Assembly: GCA_032622095.1 (NCBI GenBank)
Contig: CP136065.1
Span: 211,586,151-211,650,150, forward strand
Length of the DNA stretch: 64,000 nucleotides
DNA from: Siphonodentalium dalli
Lineage: Eukaryota > Mollusca > Scaphopoda > Gadilida > Siphonodentaliidae
Reading direction: 5' to 3'
Below the pieces are notes generated by a model, which saw only the letters and a program-made list of their open reading frames with translations, searched no databases and had not been told where the DNA came from. Below, in pieces: positions 34,545-46,451 of this stretch. The translations under genes were made by a program, and so were the position numbers. Numbering within the stretch: position 1 is the first letter of the stretch; the number at the start of each line of letters is the position of its first letter.

Positions 34545-35070
34545 TTACAGAAATCCGTATATAATTACGGATGACACCAGCCTGCAGAACTTTCAGTTCA
34601 AAATCATTCAAGACATTCTTTATACAAACCCTAAACTCTTTAAATATAAACTTTCCGAAACAGAGTTGTGTTGCCTTTGCTTTAACTCAAAAGAAACTGT
34701 TTTGCACCTATTTTTATTATTGTATTTCATAGTCAGTAATACTTGAGTTTGTACAGCATTTAGAAGAAAAGTGTAACATTATACTTTTGATATCACACCT
34801 GAATATATTATTCTTGGTCTGCAGACACCCCAAAAAAACAAAAAACAAAAAACAAAAAAAAAAAACAAATATTTGATATACCCATTCTCATGTACAAAAG
34901 GTACTTATACTCATGTAAAATAAAATGTAATAATACTACTGTAGCAGGTTTCATGGATAGTACTAAGAACCACAGAAACAAATTGAACCAATGATTTCAA
35001 CAATAAGAAAAATTCTTGAAAACGAGATGGGACTGTGTAGCACCCCTTTTGGATATAGCATACTATTTCG
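34545..35070 (+). pseudogene. LINE reverse-transcriptase C-terminal fragment
   Basis: The frame at 34562-34746 reads NFQFKIIQDILYTNPKLF, then a CCLC...ETVLHLF zinc-knuckle of zf-RVT type that has lost its last Cys. In other frames it continues with IILGL (34803), then ILMYKRYLYSCK (34888-34922) and a tail with Lys-Thr-Arg-Trp at about 35015. This is the standard order of a non-LTR retrotransposon ORF2 end. An A-rich tract at 34830-34868 breaks the frame. It is inactive and 5'-truncated. Confidence 0.75.
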
Positions 35071-36037
35071 AAACTAGATTGGGGCTCACAACCTTGCAAA
35101 TGTCTGACTCCCACCCATTTGTCAATTAAGACCAAATATTGGTATAGCAATATTAATTTTATTAAATTTAGCTTTTTTTCACTGGTTGATCTTTATGGAC
35201 AGACATTCAAATTCACTGAGCATTGTTTTATAAACGCAGGGAGAAAAACAAAATGACTGTAATTAGCTGAGAAGTGAAAATGTCCCGTAAGATGTGGCTC
35301 CTTCTGTCATCTCTTCCTTTTTCGAATTTCTGGGAAGGGATGATGTGTAGGGGGAGAGCACACCTAACTACACAAGCTAGACTTTCTCAGTTGACCCTTC
35401 CATGGCTGGAACTTCGTGTTGAGGCGCCTCGTCATGAAGGGGTAACACATTTGTTACTTAATCACCCCATGCATTGAGATTTATTTTTGAGACGGGTCAA
35501 GCTCTTGGAGAAAGGGGCAGATCCACTTCTCGATCAAAATGCTATGGGATCTGTAATTATCACATGTCGCTGCTTAACCACATAGTGTCACTCCATTCAC
35601 TTCCTTCCTCTTTCGTTTCATTTTGGAAGGGGTGAGTCATGGGGGGGGGGGTATAGTATACACACTTGGCTCATTTACGAATGACCCCCCCCCCCAACCC
35701 ATCAACATGAAAAATCGACAACCCGTTTAAGTGAGTAGTACACATGGGACGAGGAGAGATAAAGTATGAACACAATTACTTTCAACGCTCAACAACTTCT
35801 TTAATTGCATGGTGAACGAATGGAAATAAATGCAATTGTATGTAGATATGTGTATCACCTTTACATTCCATCACTGAAGATCATATCTATTGAAACTTTG
35901 CCTAGATGGTAGGGTGACCCTACTAGGGTCACAATAATATCACTTCATTGCTTACTATAATCATACATGTATATATATATATGTGTGTACACTATATAAA
36001 ATGTAAAGATCTGGATAAATAAAAAAAATATGAAAAA
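35071..36037. other. Unassigned spacer with G and C runs
   Basis: A G run at 35641-35651 and a C run at 35686-35695 could pair. No gene is supported; frames at 35274-35477 show no domain. Confidence 0.45.
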
Positions 36038-36085
36038 AAAAAGTTTCTATCATGTGCTTAGCTATGCTTATAGATAATATGTATC

Positions 36086-36308
36086 TTAACCCTTTCATGG
36101 CGGGAGCTGCGCTGGTGCAGCATTAAAACACTGCGCCGGTGCATTCTCTCATATAGGGAGCCTCGTATATATAAGAGAATGCACTGGCTTACAAGATCGA
36201 GGTAAATATTGTAGGCCAATTCAGTTTCTTATATATGCGAGGCGCCCTATGTGCATTGGCACAGGGTTTTCGCAAAATTTCTGGAAGCTCCAGTCATCAA
36301 AGGGTTAA
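36086..36308. mobile_element. TTAA-flanked hairpin MITE
   Basis: TTAA plus ccctttcatggcgggagct, and its complement gctccagtcatcaaaggg plus TTAA. Inside are two hairpin modules of tgcattctctcatatag / tatataagagaatgca form. Confidence 0.85.
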
Positions 36309-37282
36309 AGTCTATCTTAATTTACATGGTAAAACGGTTAAGCTTAGTGAATTATCTCGACTGGCAACTAGTTGGACCAATACACTGTTAAAATTGATTG
36401 TAATCCTACGGCCCTAAGGGGAGATATTTAACGGACAAATGTATCGTATCCCATGCAGATATACGGATATTGAAACCATTATTTCAGACCATTTGTCCAT
36501 TTTCTTGAAGCTTGTTCTATTTTATGGATAACTTGCAGTTCCGTAATTTGTAGCGTATACAATCAACAAAAATGCGTTTTTAATGTCGAGTATGTTGGGA
36601 TCACTATGTGGTTATGATTGACAATCACCCCAGAAATTTATTGCGAAATCTGATAACTAGACAACTTTATCATTACGCCACAAGGTGGTGTAAGCTGTTT
36701 TACAGTTTATCATGTTCGAGTGGACGATCGATAATCCACTGGGCGAATGTATTATGGTTAGGTATTTTTTCGTACTTGAGTATAAACCGTACCGATAGAG
36801 TCACGATAGTCCGACAAAGATTAGCACATGTGTTTACGTCACCGGTGTAACTGTGGGGACATGTTTCTATTATGAAGGTTCGCTATCCCGAAGGTCCACT
36901 ATTCCGAAGGTTCTCTATAATGAATATTTATATTCATTATCACGAAGATTCTTTTTATGAAGGAAATAACTTAAAACATTAAATGTGATTTTGTTTTGTT
37001 TTCGCGGGTCTTCTTGAGTTTAATGTCATTACGTATGACCTTATTTCCCATTACATATTCACGCCAAGCAGCCCACACAATTGCTATGTTTCCATGCGAT
37101 TTAATGTCATTACGTGTGACCTAATATCTCAATAATCTGAGGCAAGAGTACGCCTGCTAAAGGCGAATTATAACAGTGGGGCTATACCGCTTAATGAATA
37201 CTGGAGGCTATAACAAACTGCGCAGCAGAACATCGCTGAATAGACGAGTATGCGACGAGCCTAACTGCAATTGTGACTTTGA

Positions 37283-37440
37283 TTAAAGGCCCACTTAATT
37301 TTCGAGTCATTGATTTTTTTTTTAGTATATACGGTTTTAATAACAATTTATGCAATAAAATTTGAATAAAATACTATAATTCATCACCATTTGAAACGCA
37401 GAATACTTCTATCTCCTAGTTTGAAACACCTTTAAAAAAC
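37283..37440 (+). mobile_element. Fragment of the TTAAAGGCCC element
   Basis: Matches the left third of the element at 43771-44227 (ttaaaggcccacttaatt, then acggttttaataacaat). The right end is missing. Confidence 0.7.
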
Positions 37441-37499
37441 CGCGACAAGTCGTGCGTCGTATATCTAGCAATTAGCAACTAACATGTCCTCTTCGGCTT

Positions 37500-38080
37500 T
37501 CCATAGATTTCAACGTAATTTGATACTTAGGGGTATTTGTGTCCGGGAAGTGTTTTGGACGGGTCAAATCGTGACCCCGACCTGACCTTGACATTTAAAA
37601 CTGTCAATGCAAGGAAAATTTGGGTAAAACGGACGAATTTCGGCGAAATTTGATACCTAGGGATACTTTTGTCCGGGGAGTGTTTTTTAACGGGTCAAAT
37701 CGTGACATCGGCGTGACCTTGACCTTCAATGTGGTCAATCAAAGGTCAAATCGGGTAAAACGGATGGATTTCGACGAAATTTGATACCTATGGGTACTTT
37801 TGTCGGGGGAGTGTTTTGGACGGGTCAAATCATGACTCCGACCTTACATTGACCTTCAAAATTGTTAATTAAAGGTCAAGTGGGGTAAAAACGGACGGAT
37901 TTCGACGAAATTTGATAACTAGGGGTACTTTTCTCCGGGGGTGGGGGTGTTTTGGACGGGTAAAATCATGACCCTGGCCTGACCTTGACTTTCGAAATAG
38001 TTAATTCAAGGTCAAATCGCGCCTTTCGCCGGAAATCAGATGGGAAACAGCCCGGACGAAGTCGGGCCCATCAGCTTGTG
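37500..38080 (-). mobile_element. 131 bp-unit dispersed repeat, nested in E3
   Basis: Units around gaccttgaccttcaa lie at 37584, 37721, 37850 and 37985. The end cagcccggacgaagtcggg matches the start of 29018-29660 in reverse. The microsatellite tail is absent. Confidence 0.7.
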
Positions 38081-38562
38081 TAATAAAGAAGACAGTTTGA
38101 AGAATGTAATGTATAACACGAGAAACGGGAAAACTTGAAATATGGAAGTATGCAAATTTCCCACATAAAATTTGAAAGCTAGTTTATAGTATAATTATAT
38201 TATAATTTATATTTATGGCTAATAATATGATATTGGTGGGGTTACCATTTCTGACTATGGTTTTCTTGTTTAACTGTGTGAACGAGTAAATTTAATAGCA
38301 TGAGCGTAAATTAGTGCAAAACCACAAGTTGATATAACAGGCAATGAAATAGAACGGGGACTGTATTATATTTAAACATACGTCATGTATAAGAACGTCA
38401 AATGTTTGTCAGATATACATTATAAATTCTTTCACAGATGATTTTACCGTAAAATTACAGTACTTTGAACCATCAAATTTACGGACAAAAATTGTCTCAC
38501 AATGATTGTATTCCGTAAAATTCGGAACAAAGTTGTGTAAGATTACGGTTAATATCTCCGTA

Positions 38563-39151
38563 ATATATAAGGATTAACTGTCATGTGGACTGTTTTTATG
38601 AAGATGTAACCGTGAGGTAAGTGGTCATAACTTGTATGTAAAACCCTTCGGGTTTTACACAAGTTATGACCACTTACCTCACGGTTACATCTCCATAAAA
38701 ACAGTCCACATGACAGTTAATCCTTATATACATTTAGCGAAAAGCCACTTTTGTAAATGTATTTAAATCGAAAAGTGTATCGTGACAAAACCAGCCCAAA
38801 ATACCCCATAGCACCCTTGGCAAAAGTTAACAGGAACAATTTCTCTCATTCGGCAAACCTCGTCAGATTCCGTCACCGTTTCGTGCCCGCAGGGGTCACA
38901 GGTCGAGGAGTTCAGAATGAATTTCTCTTTATATTGAAACCCGATGATTTATTAAGTCAATCCTGCGCGAGTCCAAATGCGCCCAAAACATTACGCGTTC
39001 GTCTATCCCAAACCTATGACGCGTCGATGTAATTATGAGGCTGCTGTTATGAGCTGTTGCGCGTTCACCCAGAAACAATTGCAACTAGCCACGTGGGCGC
39101 CGACCAATCAGAATGCTGGATTTAGTGATAATCACACTTAGTGTGTAAATA
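38563..39151. mobile_element. 0.59 kb insertion in repeat R
   Basis: Copy A reads straight through (tccgtaattttacggaac), while copy B has ~590 bp here. It contains the 166 bp hairpin at one end and the 73 bp segment shared with 428-501. No recognised coding sequence. Confidence 0.55.
38565..38730. repeat. 166 bp near-perfect palindrome
   Basis: The arms, tatataaggattaactg to gtaaaaccc, pair over ~80 bases with a ttcg-type loop at about 38647. Only a few mismatches are visible. Confidence 0.9.
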
Positions 39152-39460
39152 TTACGGAACAAAGTGCTGGGCAATATTTTTTTTCTTCATCGCTTTGCTC
39201 CGTAAACTTACGGACTCTTTGAACAGTGTTTTGGGCAAGACTAAATATTTTAATTAGTTGCCTAAATGTGTATTCTGGGCAACAGGTCAATTGAATTACT
39301 ATATATTTTATATATGAAGTCTGCTCTACATGCTTATACCATTCTTGTTTATGAAATATTTACCTACTGAATTAGACTGAATGAGAAGATATTATTCCAT
39401 GATATGACATGTTATCGATTTACATTCATTACACTCCGTGTAGAAATTGGAGGTCTGTAA

Positions 39461-40939
39461 CCCTGAATGAATCTTTTATATAAAAAAAAATTTAAAAAAA
39501 TGAGACAGTATTCTTATTAGAAGTGATTATCGCAATATTACTTTGTCTATGTTATTATTTCATTCCATAAATTTCACCTGTTGCTTCATGTTTATTTAGG
39601 TCTATATATATTATTCTCTCTATAGCGCCGCCTGTTGTCTCCATATATCTTTGTCTTCTACATTTCGGTCTCTATCTTCCTACTCCCTAAATTCTGTTCT
39701 TGGCTCCATATATATAAGACCCTAACGCTTGATGCCAAATCCTCTTCTTCCCTCTCAGAATCCTTCCTCATATATATGTAACGTTTTGTAAATTCATGAA
39801 CGATTCTTTTGGGTGAATAAATTTATGTTGACATCAAGATTTCATCCTCCTTTCAAAGTTAGTGACCCCAACCAATGCCATTGGTCACGGGGACATCTTG
39901 CACAGAAGATATCCCAAGCTGTCAGCGACGTCGACTTGGTCTAATTAGACCCTACAGATCATGCCATGAATTTCTACTCTGGCTACATCCGTAGCCTGAA
40001 TAGAGATTCGTGGCATGATCTAATTAGACCCTTGATTGATGTTGTTTCTGCGTCCACAGCGGTTAGGTTGGGCACTGCTCGGTGACATTGTCTTGATATG
40101 CGTATAAGACTCATCACATGACACCTTTCAAATGTGCGATTTATCTATACTCAAAACATTGCATCCACGTGTCATTGCATTTTACTCAAGTCATGACAGC
40201 TTCAAGCCATATCATACCAGTCAGATGAGCAGGTCTTCAATTATTATGTATTAGCTATAGTGACGACACCAACAGTCCATACCAGAAATCGAACAAGGTA
40301 AGAAACATTCAACAATCAATCACCGGACGGTAATGTTGTAACATAAAACTTTCCGCACGATTTCTTTATTCGGGCGTTATGTTTTTTTGTTTATAAATTT
40401 AGAATTCGTGGAATTTTGGCTGAGGAAACAATTTTTTAAATTTCATAAATGTCCAAAATCGTCTCAGCTGTTTTGCTTCATGTGAACAAATAAGTTCCAT
40501 AATAGGTCATTCACTGTGGCATTAAGTGGTGTATATACATATGGGTTACCTGTATTTTAACAATGCCAATATAAAAAAGATTCAATGTACAAAAAACAAT
40601 CAAATAAATAGTGAAAACAGTGGATATACGCATCAATCACGACAAGTATAGCGCAATCATTGTTCTATTTTCAAGGAAATTATATTAGTACAAAGCAACA
40701 TTTCCATGTACGTTTTAATTTCACTCACCAAAAAGTAATATAGATGACAATATCTGCTTTCTTTCTTGTGATTTTCATAAGAATTCAACTAAATATCGAT
40801 ATATAATTTAGTTATAGAAATATTGTTCTTCTGTAAAATATGCTGCCTTATTCTGAACCTGATAGTGCTCAATTCGAACTTTGCCAATTATGAGCTTGAT
40901 ACTGCTCGTTTCGAATTGATTTTTTTTTAAATAGTCACC
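39461..40939. other. Unassigned AT-rich spacer
   Basis: No gene supported. It contains one hairpin (39958-40022). Confidence 0.45.
39958..40022. repeat. Hairpin around gatcatgccatgaat
   Basis: gatcatgccatgaatt ... aattcgtggcatgatc-type arms with ctggctacatccgtagcc in the loop. Part of the arm is also found at 32461. Confidence 0.6.
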
Positions 40940-41142
40940 TTAAAGGGGGACTCTACCCTAACTGGAGTCATACATTCATTTTCATTATAATTACCATGTT
41001 GTTTGCATCGTTCACATAGAACACGAGTGTATTGTGGCACTAATCCAAGGCTCAAATTCATTCAGTTGTAGCATATATTCCTTTGAGTATAAAAGGAGAT
41101 GGTCCCATAAATGGGCGGAGTTAGTGTACAGTACCCCTTTAA
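40940..41142. mobile_element. TTAA-flanked element, relative of 32957-33551
   Basis: Ends are TTAA plus agggggactctaccctaac and the complement of ttagtgtacagtacccct. About 200 bp. Its right TTAA is shared with the left TTAA of the next element. Confidence 0.7.
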
Positions 41143-41536
41143 CCCTTTACCCAACAAACCGGCCAAAACCGGCCAAATAAAGCTTCAACAGCCTAAAATA
41201 TCTTCGGTCTGTCTCAATAGAACCATACAAATATGGATATCATTGGAACCGGCTCCTTGACCACATTGTGATAGTTACAGTTATGCCCTGTGCCAATGCA
41301 TTCTCTTATATATGCGAGTCGACCATAGGTCGCCTCGCATATATAAGAGAATGCATTGGCCTAAAAAAAATCTTTTTAACACTTTTTACCATTTTTTCTT
41401 ACATTCTTTAACAATTTTATAATTTTTAATGTGTTAAGCCAATGCATTCTCTTATATATGCGAGGCGACCTATGGTCGACTCGCATATATAAGAGAGTGC
41501 ATTGGCACAGGGCCGTTCTGTTGGGTAAAGGGTTAA
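41139..41536. mobile_element. TTAA-flanked double-hairpin MITE, ccctttacccaaca type
   Basis: TTAA plus ccctttacccaacaaacc and its complement. Two ~70-base hairpin modules (41285-41365, 41438-41512) with gcgagtcgaccataggtcgc loops are separated by an AT-rich spacer. Copies lie at 51161-51559 (inverted) and 51723-52122. Confidence 0.9.
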
Positions 41537-41864
41537 AGATGTTACTCATATATTTTAACATCGTTTTCTTTTCGGTTTAAAACCAAATATGACATGTTAT
41601 CTATACCTATAAATACCAAATATATAATTTTGTTATTAAAAAATTTACTTTTGCTGTCCCTCTAAAATATTGAAATAATATAACATAATATATAGTTACT
41701 TTGAAAATTTACTATCAAACAAAATATAACATCTTTTATTTGGCACTTCTTGTTCCAATATGTTATTTTATACACTAGAATCAAAATAAAAAGTAAACCA
41801 GGTTTCATAAAATTTGGCCTGGAACCCTGAATGCATCTTTAAACTTATAGCCTTTATATTTCAG

Positions 41865-41929
41865 ATACAATGTTTAAGAGAGAAGACAAATGTGCGCCTG
41901 ATTTTAAGAATAAAGAGCCACTTAAAATG
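41865..41929 (+). CDS. Candidate small first coding exon
   Basis: tatatttcag ends at 41864 and gtaagcc begins at 41930, good acceptor and donor sites around 65 bases. An ATG at 41870 gives exactly 20 codons (starting MFKREDKCAPDFKNK), ending in phase 0, which fits the phase-0 start of the long exon at 48666. Both are basic. The link is inference only and would imply a 6.7 kb intron filled with repeats. The open frame continues past the donor, so chance cannot be excluded. Confidence 0.3.
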
Positions 41930-42295
41930 GTAAGCCTATTATTTAAACTTCAACTTATCATGATGCAGGAAAAACATACCGTATGTACGTCTCTCTTTAA
42001 AAAATTTTTTTTATATATATACCTGGTAAAAGATGGTTTCAATCAAGACTACGGAGTTTTTAACTTAAAACGTCGCAATAAAAGACAAACGACAACCTCT
42101 CATAATATAAAGAGCGGTTATATAGCGATACATATTTAAGACTTTTGTTTGTAGGATTATTTCCGTTACAGTTTTTGTTTGTTTTGTGGTACCTATATAT
42201 AAGGCTACACGTGTGCTATTCACATCTTTTTTCTAATGAGGATGCAAATTAAATGGTTTAAACTGTTTCCAATATGAACGATTGTGTTCTACATT
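41930..42295. other. Unassigned spacer
   Basis: Possible start of an intron; no repeat family recognised up to the triplication. Confidence 0.35.
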
Positions 42296-42299
42296 TGGG

Positions 42300-45200
42300 A
42301 TGTATCGTTTTTAACGGGGATAAATAAGCACTGTTTACTGACTTGATTCGCACGGCCTCCAATATGAGCCGGCCCGGGTGTATTCTTCATTTTGAATTGG
42401 ACTCATTTACACTTCTCAGCGATATACCCGGGGGTGGGTGGGATATCAGGCGGCATTAAAACTTGCACCGTCTGTGAAAAGGTCGAGTCTTTAATGTTGT
42501 GTTAATTTATGAGTCGCAATCGGTCCGGCATCAATTGGATGCGGAAAACAACAGAGGGATGTTGCGAGTGAAGCTTTTGTTTTGCAGCAATAAATATTTT
42601 AATCTATATCGTCGTAGTGTGCGAACTAAATAAATCAAGCTTGTTAAAACATTAAAACCGCGATTGCAATAGCTTTATTAACGAGGCAGATCAAAGAGTG
42701 GTCGTTATATAATTCGCACCTCGATGGGATTACAAGATCAGCCTGCAGGTGAAACGTGCCACCTGAGGGAATTATGACGTCAAGCTGGGTCGTTATGTCT
42801 GGTGACAGGTTGAGCCCGTGGGATCACTGCCCCCAATTATTGTGTTTGACCATAAGTGAATTATGCATTCATATATAGACACAGTTCAGCCTCAGCAGGT
42901 CACTAATCATGTTTTGTTGGGTAATTTATATGTGACCTCGGAGTAGTTGTGTGTAGAATCTGAATCGTTCCTCCTGCTCATTTGGACATATAATGGCAAG
43001 TAAACTCTTATTTTTCCAATAGGCAAAACAATTTCAGTATTCAATGTGAACTTTTCTGGAATTGCTATGAGATTCATAAACAAAACAAGAGCAATTTACG
43101 CCAGGGCGTTGCAAAATACGACCGTAGTAATTCCAACAAAGAGCCATAACTCTGGTGAAAATTGGCAGGCAGAACCCAAATTCTAACTTGACCTGTATTG
43201 TTGCTTGTAAACCCACATACTAACTTCCATTCCATTCAGTTGAAGATATCTAAAGTTATCATCCGGAAACCAAATCCGGACAGACGAACGGACGGACAGA
43301 CCAAGTGACATAATACGTATAATAAATAAATTAAGTTTTAAAATTCCCTGTCGACTAGACGAGAACTTACTTTATATATTGTCGCGACGTTGATGTCTTA
43401 CAACTTGTAGCAGTCTGGTTGAGTATCGTTTTTAAAGACATATTATGGACTTGTTCGAGTTCGTGAAACTGATAAGTTAGTACTCAGGCGTTATGCCAAC
43501 CTGGGAAATTTAGCATTCTACTAAGATCGCCGAAAATTTCAAAGTAATTGACCGAAAATTTCAAAGTAATTGACCGAAAATTTCAAAGTAATTTACCACA
43601 CCACTCCATAGAAAACATCGTCTGAACTACGCTCAATTGTAAATATTAACATCTCGATTCGGGACGCAACTATTGGTATGGTGATCAACTAACGCAAATG
43701 ATTTCGCCATCGAGAGCCATTGCATGTAATTAATATATCAGAATGACGGTGTGTGTGTTGTCAATTTGGATTAAAGGCCCACTTAATTTTCGAGTCTCCG
43801 ATTATTTTGTTATAGTGACTTGATATACGGTTTTAATAACAATCTATGCCATAAAATATTATTAAAATATTATAATTCACTACTATTTGAAACATCTGTG
43901 TCTCAGAAGATGCCCACAGAGAGATAGAAAACTGCCGAAGACCCCCCCCCCCTCTGGAACCCAGAATGCAACCGAGTTCAAATTTTTCAACGAAAGGGGA
44001 AGAACTCTATCTTTAATATATAGAGTTATTCCCCGTGCATTGAAGATAATACTGATTTTTACTTCAATCTTGATGACAAAACTCAACAAAAACAACATGT
44101 CCACAGTTTATTACACCGGATAAGTTGATAATACCATGTTTTGGAGCTTCCTCTTTCAATGGTATATAATATGGCATATATTTTATATAAAGTAAACTGG
44201 GGGTTCGAAAATTAAGTGGGCCTTTAATATTCGCAAAAATAACTACTTTGAGCAAGATTATTCTCCATTTCTATTTGATCACCCTACCGGAGTGTTTCAC
44301 ATCACTTTAATGGGGATGGGGAAATTTACTGACTAATTCGCAGTTTCCAATATGAACGGTTGTAATCTTCATTTTGATTTAGACACATTTACCCTTCTCA
44401 GCGATATACCCGGGGGTGGAGTGGCATATCGGGCGCATTAAACTTACACCATCTGAGTAAAGGTCGAGTCTTTGATGTTGTGTTAATTTATAAGTCGCGT
44501 TCGGTCCGGCATCAATTGGATGCGGAAAACAACAGATGGATGTTACGAGTGAAGCTTTTGTTTTGCAGCAATAAATAATTTAATCTATATCGTCTTAGGG
44601 TGCTAACTAAATAGACCAAGCTCGTTAAAACATTAACACCGCGATTGCAGTAGCTTTATTAACAAGGCAGATCAAAGAGTGGTCGTTATATAATTCGCAC
44701 CTCGATGGGATTATGAGATCAGCCTTCAGGTGAAACGTGTCACATGAGGGAATTATGACGTCATGCTAGGTCCTTATGTCTGGTGACAGGTTGGGCCCGT
44801 GGGATCATTGCCCTCCATGGTTGTGTTTGACCACAAGTTAATTATGCATTCATATATAGACACAGTTCAGACTCAGCAGGTCACTAATCATGTTTTGTTG
44901 GGTAATTTATATGTGACCTCGGAGTAGTTGTGTGCAGAATCTGAATCGTTCTTCGTGCTCGTTTGGACATATTATAATGGCAAGTAAACTCTTATTTTTC
45001 CAATAGGCAAAACAATTTTGAGTATTCAATGTGAACTTTTCTGGGATTGCTTTCTATGAGATTCATCGAAAAAAAAACAAGAGCAATTTACGCCCGTGCT
45101 AATTCCAACAAAGGGCCATAACTCTGGTGAAAATTGGCGGGCAGAACCCAAATTCGAACTTGACTTGTATTTTGTGCTAGTAAACCCATACTAACTTTCA

Positions 45201-46150
45201 TTCCATTCAGTTGAGATTATCTAAAGTTATCACACGGAAACCAAATCCAGACAGACGGACGGTTAACGGACGGACAGACCAATAATACCATACGTAAACT
45301 AAAGTAATGAAGTTTTTATAATTCCCTGGTGACTAGACGAATTTTTTTTTTTTTATAAATTGTGATTTACGTGGTACAGCTTGTAGCAGTCTGCGTTATA
45401 ACGGGGATAGTCACTGTTTACTGATTAGCACGGCTTCCAATATGAGCCGATGTATTCTTCATTTTAATTGAACTCATTACCCTTCTCAGCGATATACCCG
45501 GGGGTGGAGTGGGATATCAGGCGGCATTAAAACTTGCACCGTCTGTGAAAAGGTCGAGTCTTTAATGTTGTGTTAATTTATGAGTCGCAGTCGGTCTGGA
45601 ATCAAATGGATGCGGAAAACAACAGAGGGATGTTACGAGCGAAGCTTTTGTTTTGCAGCAATAAATATTTTAATCTATATCGTCTTAGGGTGCTAACTAA
45701 ATAAATCAAGCTTGTCAAAACATTAACACCGCGATTGCAATAGCTTTATTAACGAGGCAGATCAAAGAGGAGTCGTTATACAATTCGCACCTCGATGGGA
45801 TTATAAGATTAGCCTGCAGGTGAAACGTGTCACCTGAGGGAATTATGATGTCATGCTGGGTCCTTATGTCTGGTGACAGGTTGGTCCCGTGGGATCATTG
45901 CCCCCAATGGTTGTGTTTGACCACAAGTGAATTATACATTCAGTTCATATATATACAAAGTTCAGCCTCAGCAGGTCACTCACTAATCATGTTTTGTTGG
46001 ACGATTTATATGTGACCTCGGAGTAGTTGTGAGCTGAATCTGAATCGTTTCTCGTGCTCGTTTGGACATATAATGGCAAGTAAACTCTTATTTTTCCAGT
46101 AAGCAAACATTTGTTAGTATTCGAAGTGAACTTTTCTGGGATTGCTTTTT
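42300..46150 (+). repeat. ~1.1 kb segment present three times in tandem
   Basis: Copies at about 42300-43425, 44310-45395 and 45396-46150 (the last truncated). Each has gcgatatacccgggggtgg, ggtcgagtctttaatgttg, gttttgcagcaataaat and ggtgacaggttg; the first two end in gccataactctggtgaaaat and ggacggacagacc. Short plus-strand frames are not conserved as proteins. The gap between copies 1 and 2 contains a TTAA element. Confidence 0.85.
43771..44227. mobile_element. TTAA-flanked element, aggcccacttaattttcga ends
   Basis: A 457 bp element with both ends TTAA plus aggcccacttaatttt and its complement. Inside is a C run (43946-43955) and no gene. It sits between the first two copies of the triplication. 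Confidence 0.8.
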
Positions 46151-46451
46151 CAAATGAATAACTTTTTTTGGTTTTAGCTCGTATTAAACTATTCATTAAT
46201 TATAAAACATTATTTAACCCGTGACGCGTATGACACTCTTCGATCTGCCTCGTTATTAAATTTGGCCTGTCTGTCCGTTCGTCTTGCCGGATTTTATTAT
46301 TATTATATCTTTATCTTTATTTTAGATATACTAAATTTCATTCAATTCAGTTTAGTCTGTGTTTTATAGCACAAAATACAGGTCAAGTTCAAATTTGGGT
46401 TCCACCGAATAAAGCTCGTTAAAACATTAGCACTGCGATTAAAAAATTGTG

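Larger units (their letters stand above)
36673..38268 (-). mobile_element. Helitron-like element E3
   Basis: Reverse orientation: begins ttacgccacaaggtggtgtaa (the 3' hairpin end of the family) and ends ttaccatttctgactatgg plus ttttcttg, the complement of the E2 start. No target duplication; the host site is A/T. The sequence at 36735-36830 matches the E2 end. It holds a nested TTAA-element fragment (37283-37440) and a copy of the 131 bp-unit repeat (37500-38080). Confidence 0.7.
36038..39460 (+). repeat. Dispersed repeat R, copy B, with three nested insertions
   Basis: Collinear with copy A (32889-34535) but interrupted by a TTAA MITE (36086-36308), Helitron-like E3 (36673-38268) and a 0.59 kb insertion beginning with a 166 bp hairpin (38563-39151). 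Copy A provides the empty state at each point. Confidence 0.75.

Noticed and set aside
34911-35150. Minus-strand 79-codon frame
   Set aside because: Shadow of the LINE fragment read on the plus strand.
43887-44123. 78-codon frame with a Pro-rich stretch
   Set aside because: It lies inside a TTAA element and spans its C run; no homologous frame in the other copy at 37283.
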